NCBI GenBank assembly: GCA_016713585.1
Contig: JADJOV010000002.1
Span: 248,001 to 312,000, forward strand
DNA length: 64,000 nucleotides
From: Bdellovibrionales bacterium
GTDB taxonomy: Bacteria > Bdellovibrionota > Bdellovibrionia > Bdellovibrionales > Bdellovibrionaceae
Direction: 5' to 3'
Below are positions 1 to 7,570 of this stretch, piece after piece. Positions within the stretch are counted from its first letter, which is position 1, and every line of letters begins with the position of its first letter. A program made the position numbers and the translations under genes. The notes under the pieces are model-generated. The model was not told the origin of the DNA. It did no database searches and worked only from the letters and a program-made list of their open reading frames with translations.

Positions 1-75
1 GTCGTCTTGTTCCATCTCTCGTATATTGAACCTAAACGGTCACTGACGTCAAGTGCCCAAACAGGATGACCGGAG

Positions 76-993
76 CTAAGGTGCCAAACCTAACAATTTG
101 TTTAAGTCCTTTTCCAATTCGTCCCACTTGTAGTAACCAATCTTCGGTTTATGACCAGTTTTTTCATAGTCCAACTGAGCAATGATGCCATTGCCCGCAT
201 AAGTGTTCTTTGGAGTCTTCAAATAGAGCGGGTCTTCGTATGCTTCCTTTGCACTGATGATTTTCCAACCGTTTTTCCGAAGCTCTTTTACCAACGAATC
301 AACATACAAAACTGTCCCGTCCATTTCATGGAGTAAAAGAACATGTTTGGGTGAATAGCCCAGATTCTTCACTGCCAACTTATCGTAAAATTCGGCGGCA
401 CTTAGAATATGTTTTAGGAAAAGTTTTTCTACTTTCTTATGGTCAACCTTCTTACCTTGTTCTTTAGCTTTGATAATTTTGTCGGTAACGATTGTGTCAT
501 CATTGTCTACAGATACTAAGCCATTGCGATAGTTGTTCCGACCTAACCAATCCCGCATTTGATTTCTTGCAGACTCATCGGTTCCTTCGTTCAAAAACGG
601 ATACCTAAAATATTTTTGACCTGAATAAAGAGGCGTAAGAATTTCATCGGCCTTTAGAGCATCTTCTAAAAAACTGTCAAAACCAACTTTATCAAGGCGA
701 GGGTGTGAGCAAGTGTGATTCCCGATAATATGCCCAGCAATTGTGTATGCTCTGAGTTGCACAATTATTGAATTGGAATCATCTCGTTTGCATGGATTTG
801 CAAAAATAATAACCGGAGGCACGCTGAGTGCTTTTAATTTTCTAATGAGTTTACTGGTTCTCTTGTGAGTCTCAAAATACACGGTGGAACTGACGGGAGC
901 ATCATCAAAAGTAAGAGCAATTTCCTTTGCATAGGCTGAACATAGAAAAGCGGCCATTACGCTTATAAATACTAATTTTTTAAGTTCGTTCAT
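76..993 (-). CDS. Secreted polysaccharide deacetylase (NodB-like)
   Basis: Predicted 305-aa exported carbohydrate esterase that would remove N- or O-acetyl groups from a polysaccharide or peptidoglycan. The first 22 residues look like a signal peptide (basic MNELKK, hydrophobic core, SAYA end). The NodB motif TFDDAP follows (catalytic Asp plus metal Asp), and the metal-binding GNHTCSHPRL lies near residue 90. The start at 993 is chosen because GGAG lies 6 bases upstream and the signal peptide begins there; an open frame continues to 1260 but that extension resembles no leader. The substrate cannot be read from the sequence. Downstream positions 1-75 hold nothing recognisable. Confidence 0.82.
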   Translation of the reverse strand: MNELKKLVFISVMAAFLCSAYAKEIALTFDDAPVSSTVYFETHKRTSKLIRKLKALSVPPVIIFANPCKRDDSNSIIVQLRAYTIAGHIIGNHTCSHPRLDKVGFDSFLEDALKADEILTPLYSGQKYFRYPFLNEGTDESARNQMRDWLGRNNYRNGLVSVDNDDTIVTDKIIKAKEQGKKVDHKKVEKLFLKHILSAAEFYDKLAVKNLGYSPKHVLLLHEMDGTVLYVDSLVKELRKNGWKIISAKEAYEDPLYLKTPKNTYAGNGIIAQLDYEKTGHKPKIGYYKWDELEKDLNKLLGLAP

Positions 994-1105
994 AGCTACT
1001 CCATAAATCAGAAACTTAGGACGAAACAATTCATTGACCTCTATCTTTTTTAAAGCAAATTTTCTATGGTATCCGCTGATCACCCATTGAAAACCAGGTT
1101 CCATT

Positions 1106-1263
1106 GTTAGACTGATTAGCAATCTTATCAAGCCCAACATGTGAAACATGGCCCATTGATGCTTGAAATGGTAAAGCGATAGGCGGATTCTGACTTGAAT
1201 GATGGCGCATGGTTCCGTTTTGAAAATCAGGTGGATCCTGCCACCCAGGTCCCGAGGCATAAG
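1106..1263 (+). pseudogene. Remnant of an AbiEii-type nucleotidyltransferase
   Basis: This stretch translates, with in-frame stops, to a degraded copy of an internal part of the AbiEii gene at 8148-8990. The clearest match is LEMVKR-stop-ADSDLNDGAWFRF here against LERVKQQAEIDLNDGVWFRF there, followed by QVD.ATQ. The DNA near 1195-1240 is almost identical between the two. Only about 50 codons remain, with stops and a small deletion, so it cannot be functional. It shows that an AbiE-like locus once lay here on the plus strand, opposite to its neighbours. Confidence 0.7.
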
Positions 1264-1277
1264 GTTTAGATTGAACC

Positions 1278-1439
1278 CTAGTTTTCACCCAACAGCTTTT
1301 TGATTCCCTTTTCAGGCATGAGACCGAGAATGTGCTTATCGTAGAGTTTGAATTCCATCATGCCGGGCACATCAAGCGTTGGGATCATCCCGAGAACAAA
1401 CGAATAAAAGTCAGTACTCTTTTTTTTGGTCAACGACAT
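1278..1439 (-). pseudogene. Truncated VOC/glyoxalase-family gene
   Basis: A 53-codon frame whose product contains FYSFVLGMIPTLDVPGMMEF and LGLMPEKGIKKLLG, the pattern of the first beta-alpha-beta-beta-beta unit of VOC superfamily proteins (glyoxalase, bleomycin-resistance type). VOC proteins are normally 120-150 residues, so about two thirds of the gene is missing, including the second half that carries most metal ligands. The frame ends in TAG 15 bases from the AbiEii remnant, which suggests a recombination junction near 1265-1280. Probably non-functional. Confidence 0.6.
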
Positions 1440-1457
1440 AAAGAATGGTGTGAACGA

Positions 1458-2009
1458 TCATACAAACCGACCCATGACCACAGTATCAACATACTGACCG
1501 TCACCGTATTTAAGATCACGTTTTCTTACGCCTTCGACTTCAAAGCCCATCTTTTTGTACAAACCAATAGCTCGTTCATTATTGTTGTGCACACTAAGGC
1601 CAATTTTTTCGATTTTTTCATTCTTGGCAGCCCAGTCGATAAGAGCTTGCAGCAGCAACGAACCAAAACCTTTTTCTCTAACAGACTTTTCAACAGACAT
1701 TCCAAACTCACCGGTATGACTAACTCGCTGACGATGTCCATTTGCAAAGTCCAACAGACCAACAATCTTTGAGTTCAGCTCGGCGACAAGAATGATGTGG
1801 TTCGGGTTCGTAAGATGAGATTCAATCCATTTCTCTTCAGCTTCGATTGTCATCCTAAATTCTGACCCTGAAGTGAGCTGGTAAATTTCTTCACCAATAA
1901 CGCCCCTTGAAAGTTCAAGAATTGCATCAGCGTCTTGTTTCGTTGCCGAACGAATTACGACTTCCACACCAGATTTTGATTTTAACTTTGTAGGAACGTA
2001 GTCAGCCAT
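1458..2009 (-). CDS. GNAT N-acetyltransferase
   Basis: 183-aa GNAT-fold acetyltransferase. The acetyl-CoA binding motif A is seen as GMSVEKSVREKGFGSLLLQAL around residues 103-123, and motif B as NERAIGLYKKMGFEVEGVRK near 144-163, typical of RimI/PhiNO-like enzymes. The substrate is unknown. The start codon overlaps the stop of the upstream GNAT gene (2002-2009), so translation is probably coupled. It is the last gene of the four-gene DUF5519-GNAT-GNAT-GNAT operon. Confidence 0.85.
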   Translation of the reverse strand: MADYVPTKLKSKSGVEVVIRSATKQDADAILELSRGVIGEEIYQLTSGSEFRMTIEAEEKWIESHLTNPNHIILVAELNSKIVGLLDFANGHRQRVSHTGEFGMSVEKSVREKGFGSLLLQALIDWAAKNEKIEKIGLSVHNNNERAIGLYKKMGFEVEGVRKRDLKYGDGQYVDTVVMGRFV

Positions 2010-2814
2010 TGGATTCTTTACCCTTCCACCAGCTCAATGCGTGGTTCACTTCATTTCGTCTGAAGCCTAATGATTCATAAATTCTTGCAGCGTGATAGTC
2101 GATGTCGGCTTCCATTACCAAATGGCCCACGCCGAACTCTTCAAAAGCCAACAATCCCGTTTGATAGACAAGAGTTCCACAAATGCCTTGTCGTCTTTGA
2201 TCAGGATGTGTTCCCACGCTTTGATATCTGCCGACATTACCTTCATAGAAAATCCCAAGATCACCAACTAACTTACCGTCTATAAATGCGCCAAACCATG
2301 ATCCCATTCCGGCTTCAGACATTTTGCGGCAAGAGGCCATTTGTCGCTGCTTAAACTGCTCATAATAGTCGTTCACAAACTTTGGATCTGCACACAAGGT
2401 TTGAAGCCCGATGACATCGGCCCAATCTTTGTCAGACGAGATTCTTCGCACCTGCACTTGATCATTCATGTGAGGAGGTGCATTCAGCTTAGTTGCGGTC
2501 AGGACAGTCGCCGAATCGAGTTCAAAATTGGCATCGAGAAACTCTTGATACTCACCCTTGTTTTCATCGCCGGTATCCCAGGTGAAGACGTAGTGATGTG
2601 GTTCAGGGTAATAGCCAAATTCACTATCGAAAAGGTCTGTCCATTTTTTTAATTCACCCTTTTGGGGAGCATGATCAAAAACGATGTAGTTGCCCCAATG
2701 ATAGCCCGGATTACTAGGTGTTTGGATGAGAGTATAAGACCCTCTGTCGATGACCGATCCCGAGAATTTAGCAAAGATAAGGTCGGTCCGCCGACCAAGG
2801 GAACGGATGACCAT
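2002..2814 (-). CDS. GNAT N-acetyltransferase with an N-terminal extension
   Basis: About 270-aa protein. The N-terminal 120 residues (HWGNYIVFDHAPQ, then FTWDTG) resemble the partner half of tandem-GNAT proteins. The C-terminal half is a clear GNAT: VGDLGIFYEGNVGRYQSVGT, then DQRRQGICGTLVYQ (CoA loop) and AARIYESLGF. The start at 2814 is chosen because ATG overlaps the stop of the upstream gene as TGATG; a longer frame begins 24 bases earlier. The substrate cannot be inferred. Middle gene of a fully overlapping operon. Confidence 0.82.
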   Translation of the reverse strand: MVIRSLGRRTDLIFAKFSGSVIDRGSYTLIQTPSNPGYHWGNYIVFDHAPQKGELKKWTDLFDSEFGYYPEPHHYVFTWDTGDENKGEYQEFLDANFELDSATVLTATKLNAPPHMNDQVQVRRISSDKDWADVIGLQTLCADPKFVNDYYEQFKQRQMASCRKMSEAGMGSWFGAFIDGKLVGDLGIFYEGNVGRYQSVGTHPDQRRQGICGTLVYQTGLLAFEEFGVGHLVMEADIDYHAARIYESLGFRRNEVNHALSWWKGKESNG

Positions 2815-3692
2815 CACTGAAGCTCCACTCGGTAACACATGAACTTTTTAGTAATCTTGAATCCTGCTCGAAGATATAGGTCTAATGCTTTTTTATTCGT
2901 AACCGCCACCGTTAAGTGACAGTGCTCAAATCCAAAATCTAAAGACTTGTTGAGACAATAGTTAAGCAGGTTCTGACCGATGCCTTTACCTCGATGTTCC
3001 GGGAGAACACCAATGGTGCGAATTTCAATTCCATGGCCGCCTTCGTCTTCGACAAGAGTCGAAAATCCCAACATCTTGTTTGCTTCTCTCCAAAGAAAAA
3101 AATGTGACTTCGGCGATTTGAGGAATCCAGCCTTCCACGTATCTATTTCAGGAATACTGGTGTCGGGATTTTTCGCAAACGATTCGCAAAGAACTCTATA
3201 AACCTCGTCCACATCGTCATTAGTCGCATTCACTATCTCGCCAGAGTCCGAGCGAGGTGCAAACTGTAAGTTTGATTGTCGCATCTCAAATGTATCATAG
3301 TAGTGATTTAGGCCGTGTTGCTTCAATAGCTCACCAGAAACAGATATGTCTTCAGGAAGACCCACTTGAAATCCAGAACGGTTTCTAGGAGCCTTCTCTT
3401 TTGCGAGAACAAAAAATCTTGATAAAATTTCGGTTGGCTCAGTATCAGAACGCAAGCCTAGAACTTCCAAGCAAGCGTCATTAGCTGGATTGTTCACTTT
3501 GTCCAATAGGACGGCCGCTGAAACGCGTCCCTTCTCATCGTGAAAATCAAAAACTAAGCTCTGATTGGAGATCAGCTCCGACAGGAATCTTCTGACTAGC
3601 GATTTAGGGTATTGGGGCTTCCAAGGATTTTTTTCTGAAAAGCTCACCAGCTCTTCAACATCAATTTGGTTCACTTGAAATAGCTGGCTCAT
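2814..3692 (-). CDS. Tandem-type GNAT N-acetyltransferase
   Basis: 292-aa protein. The C-terminal GNAT domain has IRTIGVLPEHRGKGIGQNLL (residues about 220-240) and KKALDLYLRAGFK. The N-terminal half looks like a degenerate GNAT fold without an obvious CoA loop, the arrangement known in MshD-like tandem enzymes. Its ATG overlaps the stop of the DUF5519-like gene as TAATG, and its own stop overlaps the next GNAT. The clustering of three different GNAT proteins in one transcript suggests a shared small-molecule or peptide target, but this is inference. Confidence 0.82.
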   Translation of the reverse strand: MSQLFQVNQIDVEELVSFSEKNPWKPQYPKSLVRRFLSELISNQSLVFDFHDEKGRVSAAVLLDKVNNPANDACLEVLGLRSDTEPTEILSRFFVLAKEKAPRNRSGFQVGLPEDISVSGELLKQHGLNHYYDTFEMRQSNLQFAPRSDSGEIVNATNDDVDEVYRVLCESFAKNPDTSIPEIDTWKAGFLKSPKSHFFLWREANKMLGFSTLVEDEGGHGIEIRTIGVLPEHRGKGIGQNLLNYCLNKSLDFGFEHCHLTVAVTNKKALDLYLRAGFKITKKFMCYRVELQ

Positions 3693-4006
3693 TAGTACTG
3701 CTCCAGGGCAAACTTAAAAAGCCTCACGACTTCATCCACATCTTTTGATTTTCGGAATCTGATTTCAATCCATTCAGAACTTGGTGCCCTATGCTTGTGG
3801 ATTTTTGAATCTGTTGGATGATTCAACCCCTCTTTGCGTATGACTTTCTTGGTAAGGCGGATATCAATTTCATTGTCATTGTGAAAGTGAGCAATCTCTT
3901 TATCTCTATAAAAAATCGCAGAACCACCCGCTACCTTGGATGGACGATCCTCTAAACCTGGTATTCGTTCTAGTTTCTTAACCAACTCACTTCGCAGTTT
4001 AGGCAT
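3692..4006 (-). CDS. DUF5519-like (luciferase-domain) small protein
   Basis: 104-aa protein beginning MPKLRSELVKKLERIPGLED and containing IAHFHNDNEIDIRLTK and PSSEWIEIRF, which fits the family annotated as luciferase domain or DUF5519 (function unproven). The start at 4006 is chosen because GGAG lies about 10 bases upstream; an in-frame alternative begins at 4039. It is the first gene of the operon running leftward through three GNAT genes and lies just downstream, in its own sense, of repeat copy A. Confidence 0.5.
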   Translation of the reverse strand: MPKLRSELVKKLERIPGLEDRPSKVAGGSAIFYRDKEIAHFHNDNEIDIRLTKKVIRKEGLNHPTDSKIHKHRAPSSEWIEIRFRKSKDVDEVVRLFKFALEQY

Positions 4007-4068
4007 TGGGTCCTGGCTCCCAAAACACTTCGACCACATATCCGGCGATCATCGCAATTTCTCCATAT

Positions 4069-4211
4069 CGTCCCCATTTTGTATTCTTGGATTTGCCGCT
4101 TCATCAAGACGAAGAAGACTAACTCATCCAAACCAGTATCAAATTCCCAAAATCGAGTTGCGAGAACTCCGGGGGACGACCCGGGTTCTCAAACTCTGAA
4201 GTTGATGGAGG
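4069..4211 (-). repeat. Interspersed operon-leader repeat, copy A (shorter)
   Basis: Copy of a repeat also found at 5829-6034 and 12986-13191, always in the same orientation and directly upstream of a GNAT-containing operon. Read on the minus strand it runs from CCTCCATCAACTTCAGAG through an inverted repeat (arms GAGAAC..CCGGG / CCCGGGTTCTC at 4162-4190) to GCGGCAAATCCAAGA and ATGGGGACGAT. Copy A lacks the last 60 bp present in copies B and C, which contain a terminator-like hairpin. Its role is unknown; promoter/leader or mobile-cassette end are both possible. Confidence 0.75.
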
Positions 4212-4246
4212 AACCCTAGAGAATCCACCTGGATGATATTACTCGA

Positions 4247-4345
4247 CTATCTTTCTAGTGTCCACTCAGCACACTGCGCATCCGTTTGCATTAAGGAGAC
4301 AAAATCGGCCCAAGTTTCGGAGTTCAAATTTTTAGTCGAGATCAT
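4247..4345 (-). pseudogene. N-terminal fragment of a GNAT gene
   Basis: 32-codon frame (NLNSETWADFVSLMQTDAQC) ending in TAG. It is clearly related to the N-terminus of the broken GNAT at 10158-10570 (ELSSETWNNFVSLMSTDSQC). The ATG overlaps the stop of the upstream GNAT gene as ATGA, so it was once a translationally coupled third gene of the HIT-GNAT operon. The rest of the GNAT domain is gone, and repeat A follows 36 bases beyond the stop. Confidence 0.7.
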
Positions 4346-4833
4346 AAAAACTTTCCCATCGCTATACAGTCAAAATACTGTCCGTCGAGTTTGCGATACT
4401 TCTTAATAAGCCCCTCTTGTTCAAATCCAAACTTCTTATAGAGTGCCACCGCAGAAATGTTCGAGGTATAAACATTAAGCTCAACCTTTTCCAAACCGAA
4501 TCTCTTGGCATGATCAAGGACTGACGACAGCAACTTAGAACCTAGACCCTGTCCTCGAAATTCTGGAATTAAGCCCATTCCCAATCCACCGCGATGACTT
4601 TGACGAGGGTTCTCTTCTGGGAAGACATCGCACCAACCCACAACGCGATCACCGTTAAGTGCGTAATACACAGGTCCATTTTTTTCGATGAGCTGACTTT
4701 GAAAGGATGACACTTTATCCAGTGGTGGGGCTTCTATCATTTCGATATAGACACGTTCTTTTGCAACAGTCGAAAGAGCTTCGTGAAAACTCTTAAAATA
4801 CTTTCCTGTAGGATAAATGATCTCAGTTTTCAC
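4342..4833 (-). CDS. GNAT N-acetyltransferase
   Basis: 163-aa single-domain GNAT. Motif A is GLGMGLIPEFRGQGLGSKLL (residues about 83-102) and motif B is SNISAVALYKKFGFEQEGLI near 125-144. Its start overlaps the stop of the HIT-GNAT fusion as ATGA. Its length and the C-terminal YRKLDGQYFDCIAMGKFL resemble the GNAT at 1458-2009, so the two are probably paralogues. The substrate is unknown. Confidence 0.85.
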   Translation of the reverse strand: MKTEIIYPTGKYFKSFHEALSTVAKERVYIEMIEAPPLDKVSSFQSQLIEKNGPVYYALNGDRVVGWCDVFPEENPRQSHRGGLGMGLIPEFRGQGLGSKLLSSVLDHAKRFGLEKVELNVYTSNISAVALYKKFGFEQEGLIKKYRKLDGQYFDCIAMGKFL

Positions 4834-5822
4834 GATATAACCTCTTTATCTTTTATGATTGCATAGTCGGTTAGGTCCACAGGTTTGCCTTTAAGAACAA
4901 AGGCTTTTCTTCTCATGCCTTCTCGAGACATTCCTATTTTCTCCATGACCCGACTTGATCCAATGTTTTCTGATACACAAAATGCTTGTAGTCGAACCAT
5001 TTCAGGCAAATTAGAAAAAGCCCAATCACTTATCGCTTGGGCGGCTTCAGACATAATACCTTTTCCCCAATTTTCATAACCGAGTGCGTAGTCAATCTGA
5101 CCTGTAAATTGATTCACATTCTTAAAATCAATAGATCCAATTACACTTCCAGATGTTTTCAGGCGAATCGCAAAGACAAAAAACAGCTTACCGCGCACAT
5201 TGCGAGTGGACTGACGAACAAAATCAAAAAACTTTTGTGAATCTTCAATAGTCTTATGCGCTTCCCAAGGAACGTATTTAGGAACTTCAGGATGAGATGC
5301 ATACGCTAATATATCAGTTAAATCTGAATCTTTGTATGGTTCCAAAATCAATCGCTTAGTTTCAAGTGTAGGTTGATTCATGGTTTCTTGTTTATCTGCT
5401 TTGGGAGTGTGACCAGCAATTTTTAATGCAATCTGATCAAGACGAGTTCTCGGATACTGCTCAGGATCTGAATGGCTGAATCCGACTCTTTGACCATCAC
5501 CTTTGAACCTAGGAGCAATGTGGAGATGGCTATGCATTACATCCTGACCCGCAACTGGGCCGTCAGATAAAAAGAGATTTGCGCCTTCGGACTTCACTCC
5601 TGATTCTTGTATGGCCTTCAAAACTCTTCGGCCAATCTTAAAAAGATAGGCCGCTTCGTCTTCGGTCAAATTGCCGAACTGTGTTTCATGTCTTTTGGGA
5701 ACAATCAGGACATGTCCTTCGTTGATAGGATGGATATCGAGAAATGCGACCGCCTTGTCATCTTCATAAATAAAACTCGCTGGCAGCTCTCGCTTTATGA
5801 TCCGGCAAAATACGCAGCTCAT
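4830..5822 (-). CDS. HIT-domain / RimJ-type GNAT fusion protein
   Basis: 330-aa fusion. Residues 1-140 are a histidine-triad hydrolase: CVFCRII start, NEGHVLIVPKRH, and the triad HSHLHIAPR near residue 100. HIT proteins hydrolyse nucleoside phosphoramidates and related nucleotide conjugates. After a linker, residues 150-330 form a RimJ/RimL-like GNAT: LETKRLILEPYKDSDL, GSIDFKNVNQFTGQIDYALG, NWGKGIMSEA. The start at 5822 (MSCVFC) is the usual HIT start; upstream codons belong to repeat B. Followed by two coupled GNAT frames. The pairing of HIT and GNAT activities recalls detoxification of nucleotide-peptide antibiotics (inference only). Confidence 0.85.
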   Translation of the reverse strand: MSCVFCRIIKRELPASFIYEDDKAVAFLDIHPINEGHVLIVPKRHETQFGNLTEDEAAYLFKIGRRVLKAIQESGVKSEGANLFLSDGPVAGQDVMHSHLHIAPRFKGDGQRVGFSHSDPEQYPRTRLDQIALKIAGHTPKADKQETMNQPTLETKRLILEPYKDSDLTDILAYASHPEVPKYVPWEAHKTIEDSQKFFDFVRQSTRNVRGKLFFVFAIRLKTSGSVIGSIDFKNVNQFTGQIDYALGYENWGKGIMSEAAQAISDWAFSNLPEMVRLQAFCVSENIGSSRVMEKIGMSREGMRRKAFVLKGKPVDLTDYAIIKDKEVIS

Positions 5823-5828
5823 ATCAAT

Positions 5829-6034
5829 CGTCCCCACTCCATAAAAAAACCCAAAGTCTGTATTGTCTCAGCCCTTCGGGTTCAACGTTTTCGTCCCCAT
5901 TTTGCAATCTTGGATTTGCCGCTTCAGAACTGCGGCTCAGATCAACTTATTAAAATCCGCATCAAATTCCCAAAATCGAGTTGCGAGAACTCCGGGGGAC
6001 GACCCGGGTTCTCAAACTCTGAAGTTGATGGAGG
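5829..6034 (-). repeat. Interspersed operon-leader repeat, copy B
   Basis: About 205 bp, closely matching copy C at 12986-13191 and, in part, copy A. On the minus strand it begins CCTCCATCAACTTCAGAG, has a GAGAAC/GTTCTC inverted repeat (5985-6013), then GCGGCAAATCCAAGATTGC, and ends in a short stem (CCCGA against TTGGG, less regular than in copy C) followed by a T-run and GGAGTGGGGACG immediately before the HIT-GNAT start codon. A terminator-like hairpin directly before a gene would be compatible with attenuation, which is speculative. Confidence 0.8.
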
Positions 6035-6158
6035 AAATCCCTCCGCCCTAACTACCTGATACTACACACTTTGTTATTCAGTGTCCAAGTAAAGTTCAAG
6101 TTGGCGCGGTGTTTTTTGATGATATCCGTGATGAGATGTAAGGATATAATGTGAACCC

Positions 6159-6545
6159 TTACACTAAAGTTTTGAATAACTCGATATCCTCCGAAAACAC
6201 ATTTTCAAAGATTTCCATTTCTGAAATTGAAAACCATCTTAACTCACTATGCTCGTCGTTTTTAAGACTAGGCTCTCCACTAACAACATCTACAAGCCAC
6301 CAGTGAATCGTAGCAGACCTGTCGCGCGTATCGAATATACCCAACTTGCCTTTCGCTACTACCACCAAATTCACTTCCTCAAAAACCTCACGTACGACTG
6401 CTTCTTGCTCCGTTTCACCAATTTCAATTTTACCTGAGACTGGGCACCAATAACCAGGGGCAGATTTTTTTGATAAAGATCGTTTTCCGAGTAAAAATTT
6501 ATTTTGATCTTTAATAACTACAGCTACAACTTGAACCTTCATCAT
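6159..6545 (-). CDS. Nudix hydrolase (MutT-like)
   Basis: 128-aa Nudix pyrophosphohydrolase. The Nudix box is GKIEIGETEQEAVVREVFEE (G-x5-E-x7-REVxEE) at residues 37-56; the usual final Gly-hydrophobic pair is replaced by Asn-Leu. Such proteins cleave nucleoside diphosphate derivatives; the substrate is not evident. It lies 6 bp downstream of the HigA-like antitoxin gene and could be part of the same transcript. Confidence 0.85.
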   Translation of the reverse strand: MMKVQVVAVVIKDQNKFLLGKRSLSKKSAPGYWCPVSGKIEIGETEQEAVVREVFEEVNLVVVAKGKLGIFDTRDRSATIHWWLVDVVSGEPSLKNDEHSELRWFSISEMEIFENVFSEDIELFKTLV

Positions 6546-6551
6546 CTGGCT

Positions 6552-6839
6552 CTAAGCAGCTCTCTTATGAAGTCTTAGTTCTGGCAACAAACCTACGGCT
6601 TCGACCAAGCGAAGAATTCGATCGATTGTTATTTTTTGTAAACTTCCAGATAAAATTCCTGTTACTGCACTTCGTGGTAATTTAGATTTTTTTGCTAATT
6701 CAACATGAGTCAAATCTTGCTTTTGAACTTCTTTGATAACTGCAGCAATCAGCTGTGCTTTTATAACAGCTTCAACTCCTCGAAGTGGAGAAATACCTAG
6801 TTTTTTTGCAAGGTCTAAACCTTTAACTGACTGTTTCAT
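6552..6839 (-). CDS. HigA-like antitoxin with HTH domain
   Basis: 95-aa protein with a Cro/C1-type helix-turn-helix (LTHVELAKKSKLPRSAVTGI, residues about 43-62) and the DRILRLVEAVGL segment of HigA-type antitoxins. It would bind and neutralise the preceding RelE/HigB-like toxin and repress the operon. The ATG overlaps the toxin stop as ATGA, so the order is toxin first, as in higBA systems. Palindromes at 7159-7202 are its likely operators. Confidence 0.8.
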   Translation of the reverse strand: MKQSVKGLDLAKKLGISPLRGVEAVIKAQLIAAVIKEVQKQDLTHVELAKKSKLPRSAVTGILSGSLQKITIDRILRLVEAVGLLPELRLHKRAA

Positions 6840-7150
6840 AAAACTCCCTTTAATCTTTGCTTGGCTAATTCAATATTTTCTATTGATGTTTGTTGTGATT
6901 TCTTTTGAAACGCATGGATCAACCAAATATCAGCGTGCTTACGAATAAAATAAACCACTCTGTAAACACCCGAACGATCTTTAAGTCGTAATTCGTGAAC
7001 TCCACTGCCAATTGATGGCATTGGTCTAGATAACGGCATCGATAAATTTACCCCTTCATCAAGCAATGCTAAAGCATCGGCCAAATCTTCTTTAACCGCG
7101 ATTGGAAAATGTCTTAATTCTTTTTCACACTGCTTTGTTATTGAGATCAC
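6836..7150 (-). CDS. HigB/RelE-like mRNA interferase toxin (Gp49-like)
   Basis: 104-aa protein of the phage-derived Gp49/HigB type in the RelE superfamily: KELRHFPIAVKEDLADALAL, then VHELRLKDRSGVYRVVYFIR and IWLIHAFQKKSQQT. Members cleave ribosome-bound mRNA. First gene of a two-gene toxin-antitoxin operon, starting 9 bp downstream (in its own sense) of the nearer palindrome. Length is normal and all conserved blocks are present, so it is probably intact. Confidence 0.82.
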   Translation of the reverse strand: MISITKQCEKELRHFPIAVKEDLADALALLDEGVNLSMPLSRPMPSIGSGVHELRLKDRSGVYRVVYFIRKHADIWLIHAFQKKSQQTSIENIELAKQRLKGVL

Positions 7151-7158
7151 ATGTTATA

Positions 7159-7202
7159 TGTCTCATATTTAAGACATTAATGCAAGTCTTATTTATAAGA
7201 CA
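7159..7202 (-). promoter_or_regulatory. Paired 18-bp palindromic operators of the HigBA-like operon
   Basis: Two related palindromes lie just upstream of the toxin start: TGTCTCATATTTAAGACA (7159-7176) and AGTCTTATTTATAAGACA (7185-7202). Both fit the pattern GTCTYA-N4-TAAGAC and their centres are 26 bp apart. Position and symmetry fit autorepression by the HTH antitoxin. Confidence 0.65.
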
Positions 7203-7310
7203 TACTGATTGCCGTTTTTAGCCGAAATGTGTCCAATTCAATCGGGAAAGGTAGGGAAATACGAATCTAATAATTTCGCTAAGTTATCGATTCGTGATTC
7301 AAAAAGTAAT

Positions 7311-7364
7311 TTTCCCCGATTCGTAACTATCTGAAATTACTCAATCGGGGGAAATTGGTGGAGG
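7311..7364. other. Hairpin followed by TGGTGGAGG (possible old ssrA att site)
   Basis: An inverted repeat (TTTCCCCGATT at 7311-7321, AATCGGGGGAAA at 7343-7354) is followed within 2 bases by TGGTGGAGG. The complement of that word, CCTCCACCA, is the 3' end of ssrA at 36194. The same order, hairpin then TGGTGGAGG, occurs at 14556-14610, at 13142-13191 and at ssrA itself. The rest of the 7151-7516 gap holds another inverted repeat (ACGAATC/GATTCGT, 7260-7295) and the operators listed separately; no gene is seen. Confidence 0.4.
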
Positions 7365-7488
7365 TATTTTTAATAAACTTTAGTTGAATGATTTTAATTA
7401 GTTAGGCCGTCGCGGGCTTCATTGGGCCTCATATAAATATTAAATTTGAAAACGGTAAGTGGTGAAAAACGACATTTTTTAGAGATAA

Positions 7489-7556
7489 TGTGAAATTTCA
7501 CGCAATCGCATAAAGCGTGAATAATAACATTTATATTGAAAAATGTGAAAGTTCAC
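7489..7556 (+). promoter_or_regulatory. Inverted-repeat operators upstream of the AbiEi-like gene
   Basis: Two similar palindromes, GTGAAATTTCAC (7490-7501, perfect) and GTGAAAGTTCAC (7545-7556, near perfect), each followed by a G, are spaced 55 bp apart. AbiEi antitoxins are known to repress their own operon by binding inverted repeats in the promoter region, and this position fits. Because the second site lies before 7571, the ATG at 7571 is preferred as the gene start over a GTG at 7517. Confidence 0.55.
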
Positions 7557-7570
7557 GCGACCATATAGGA

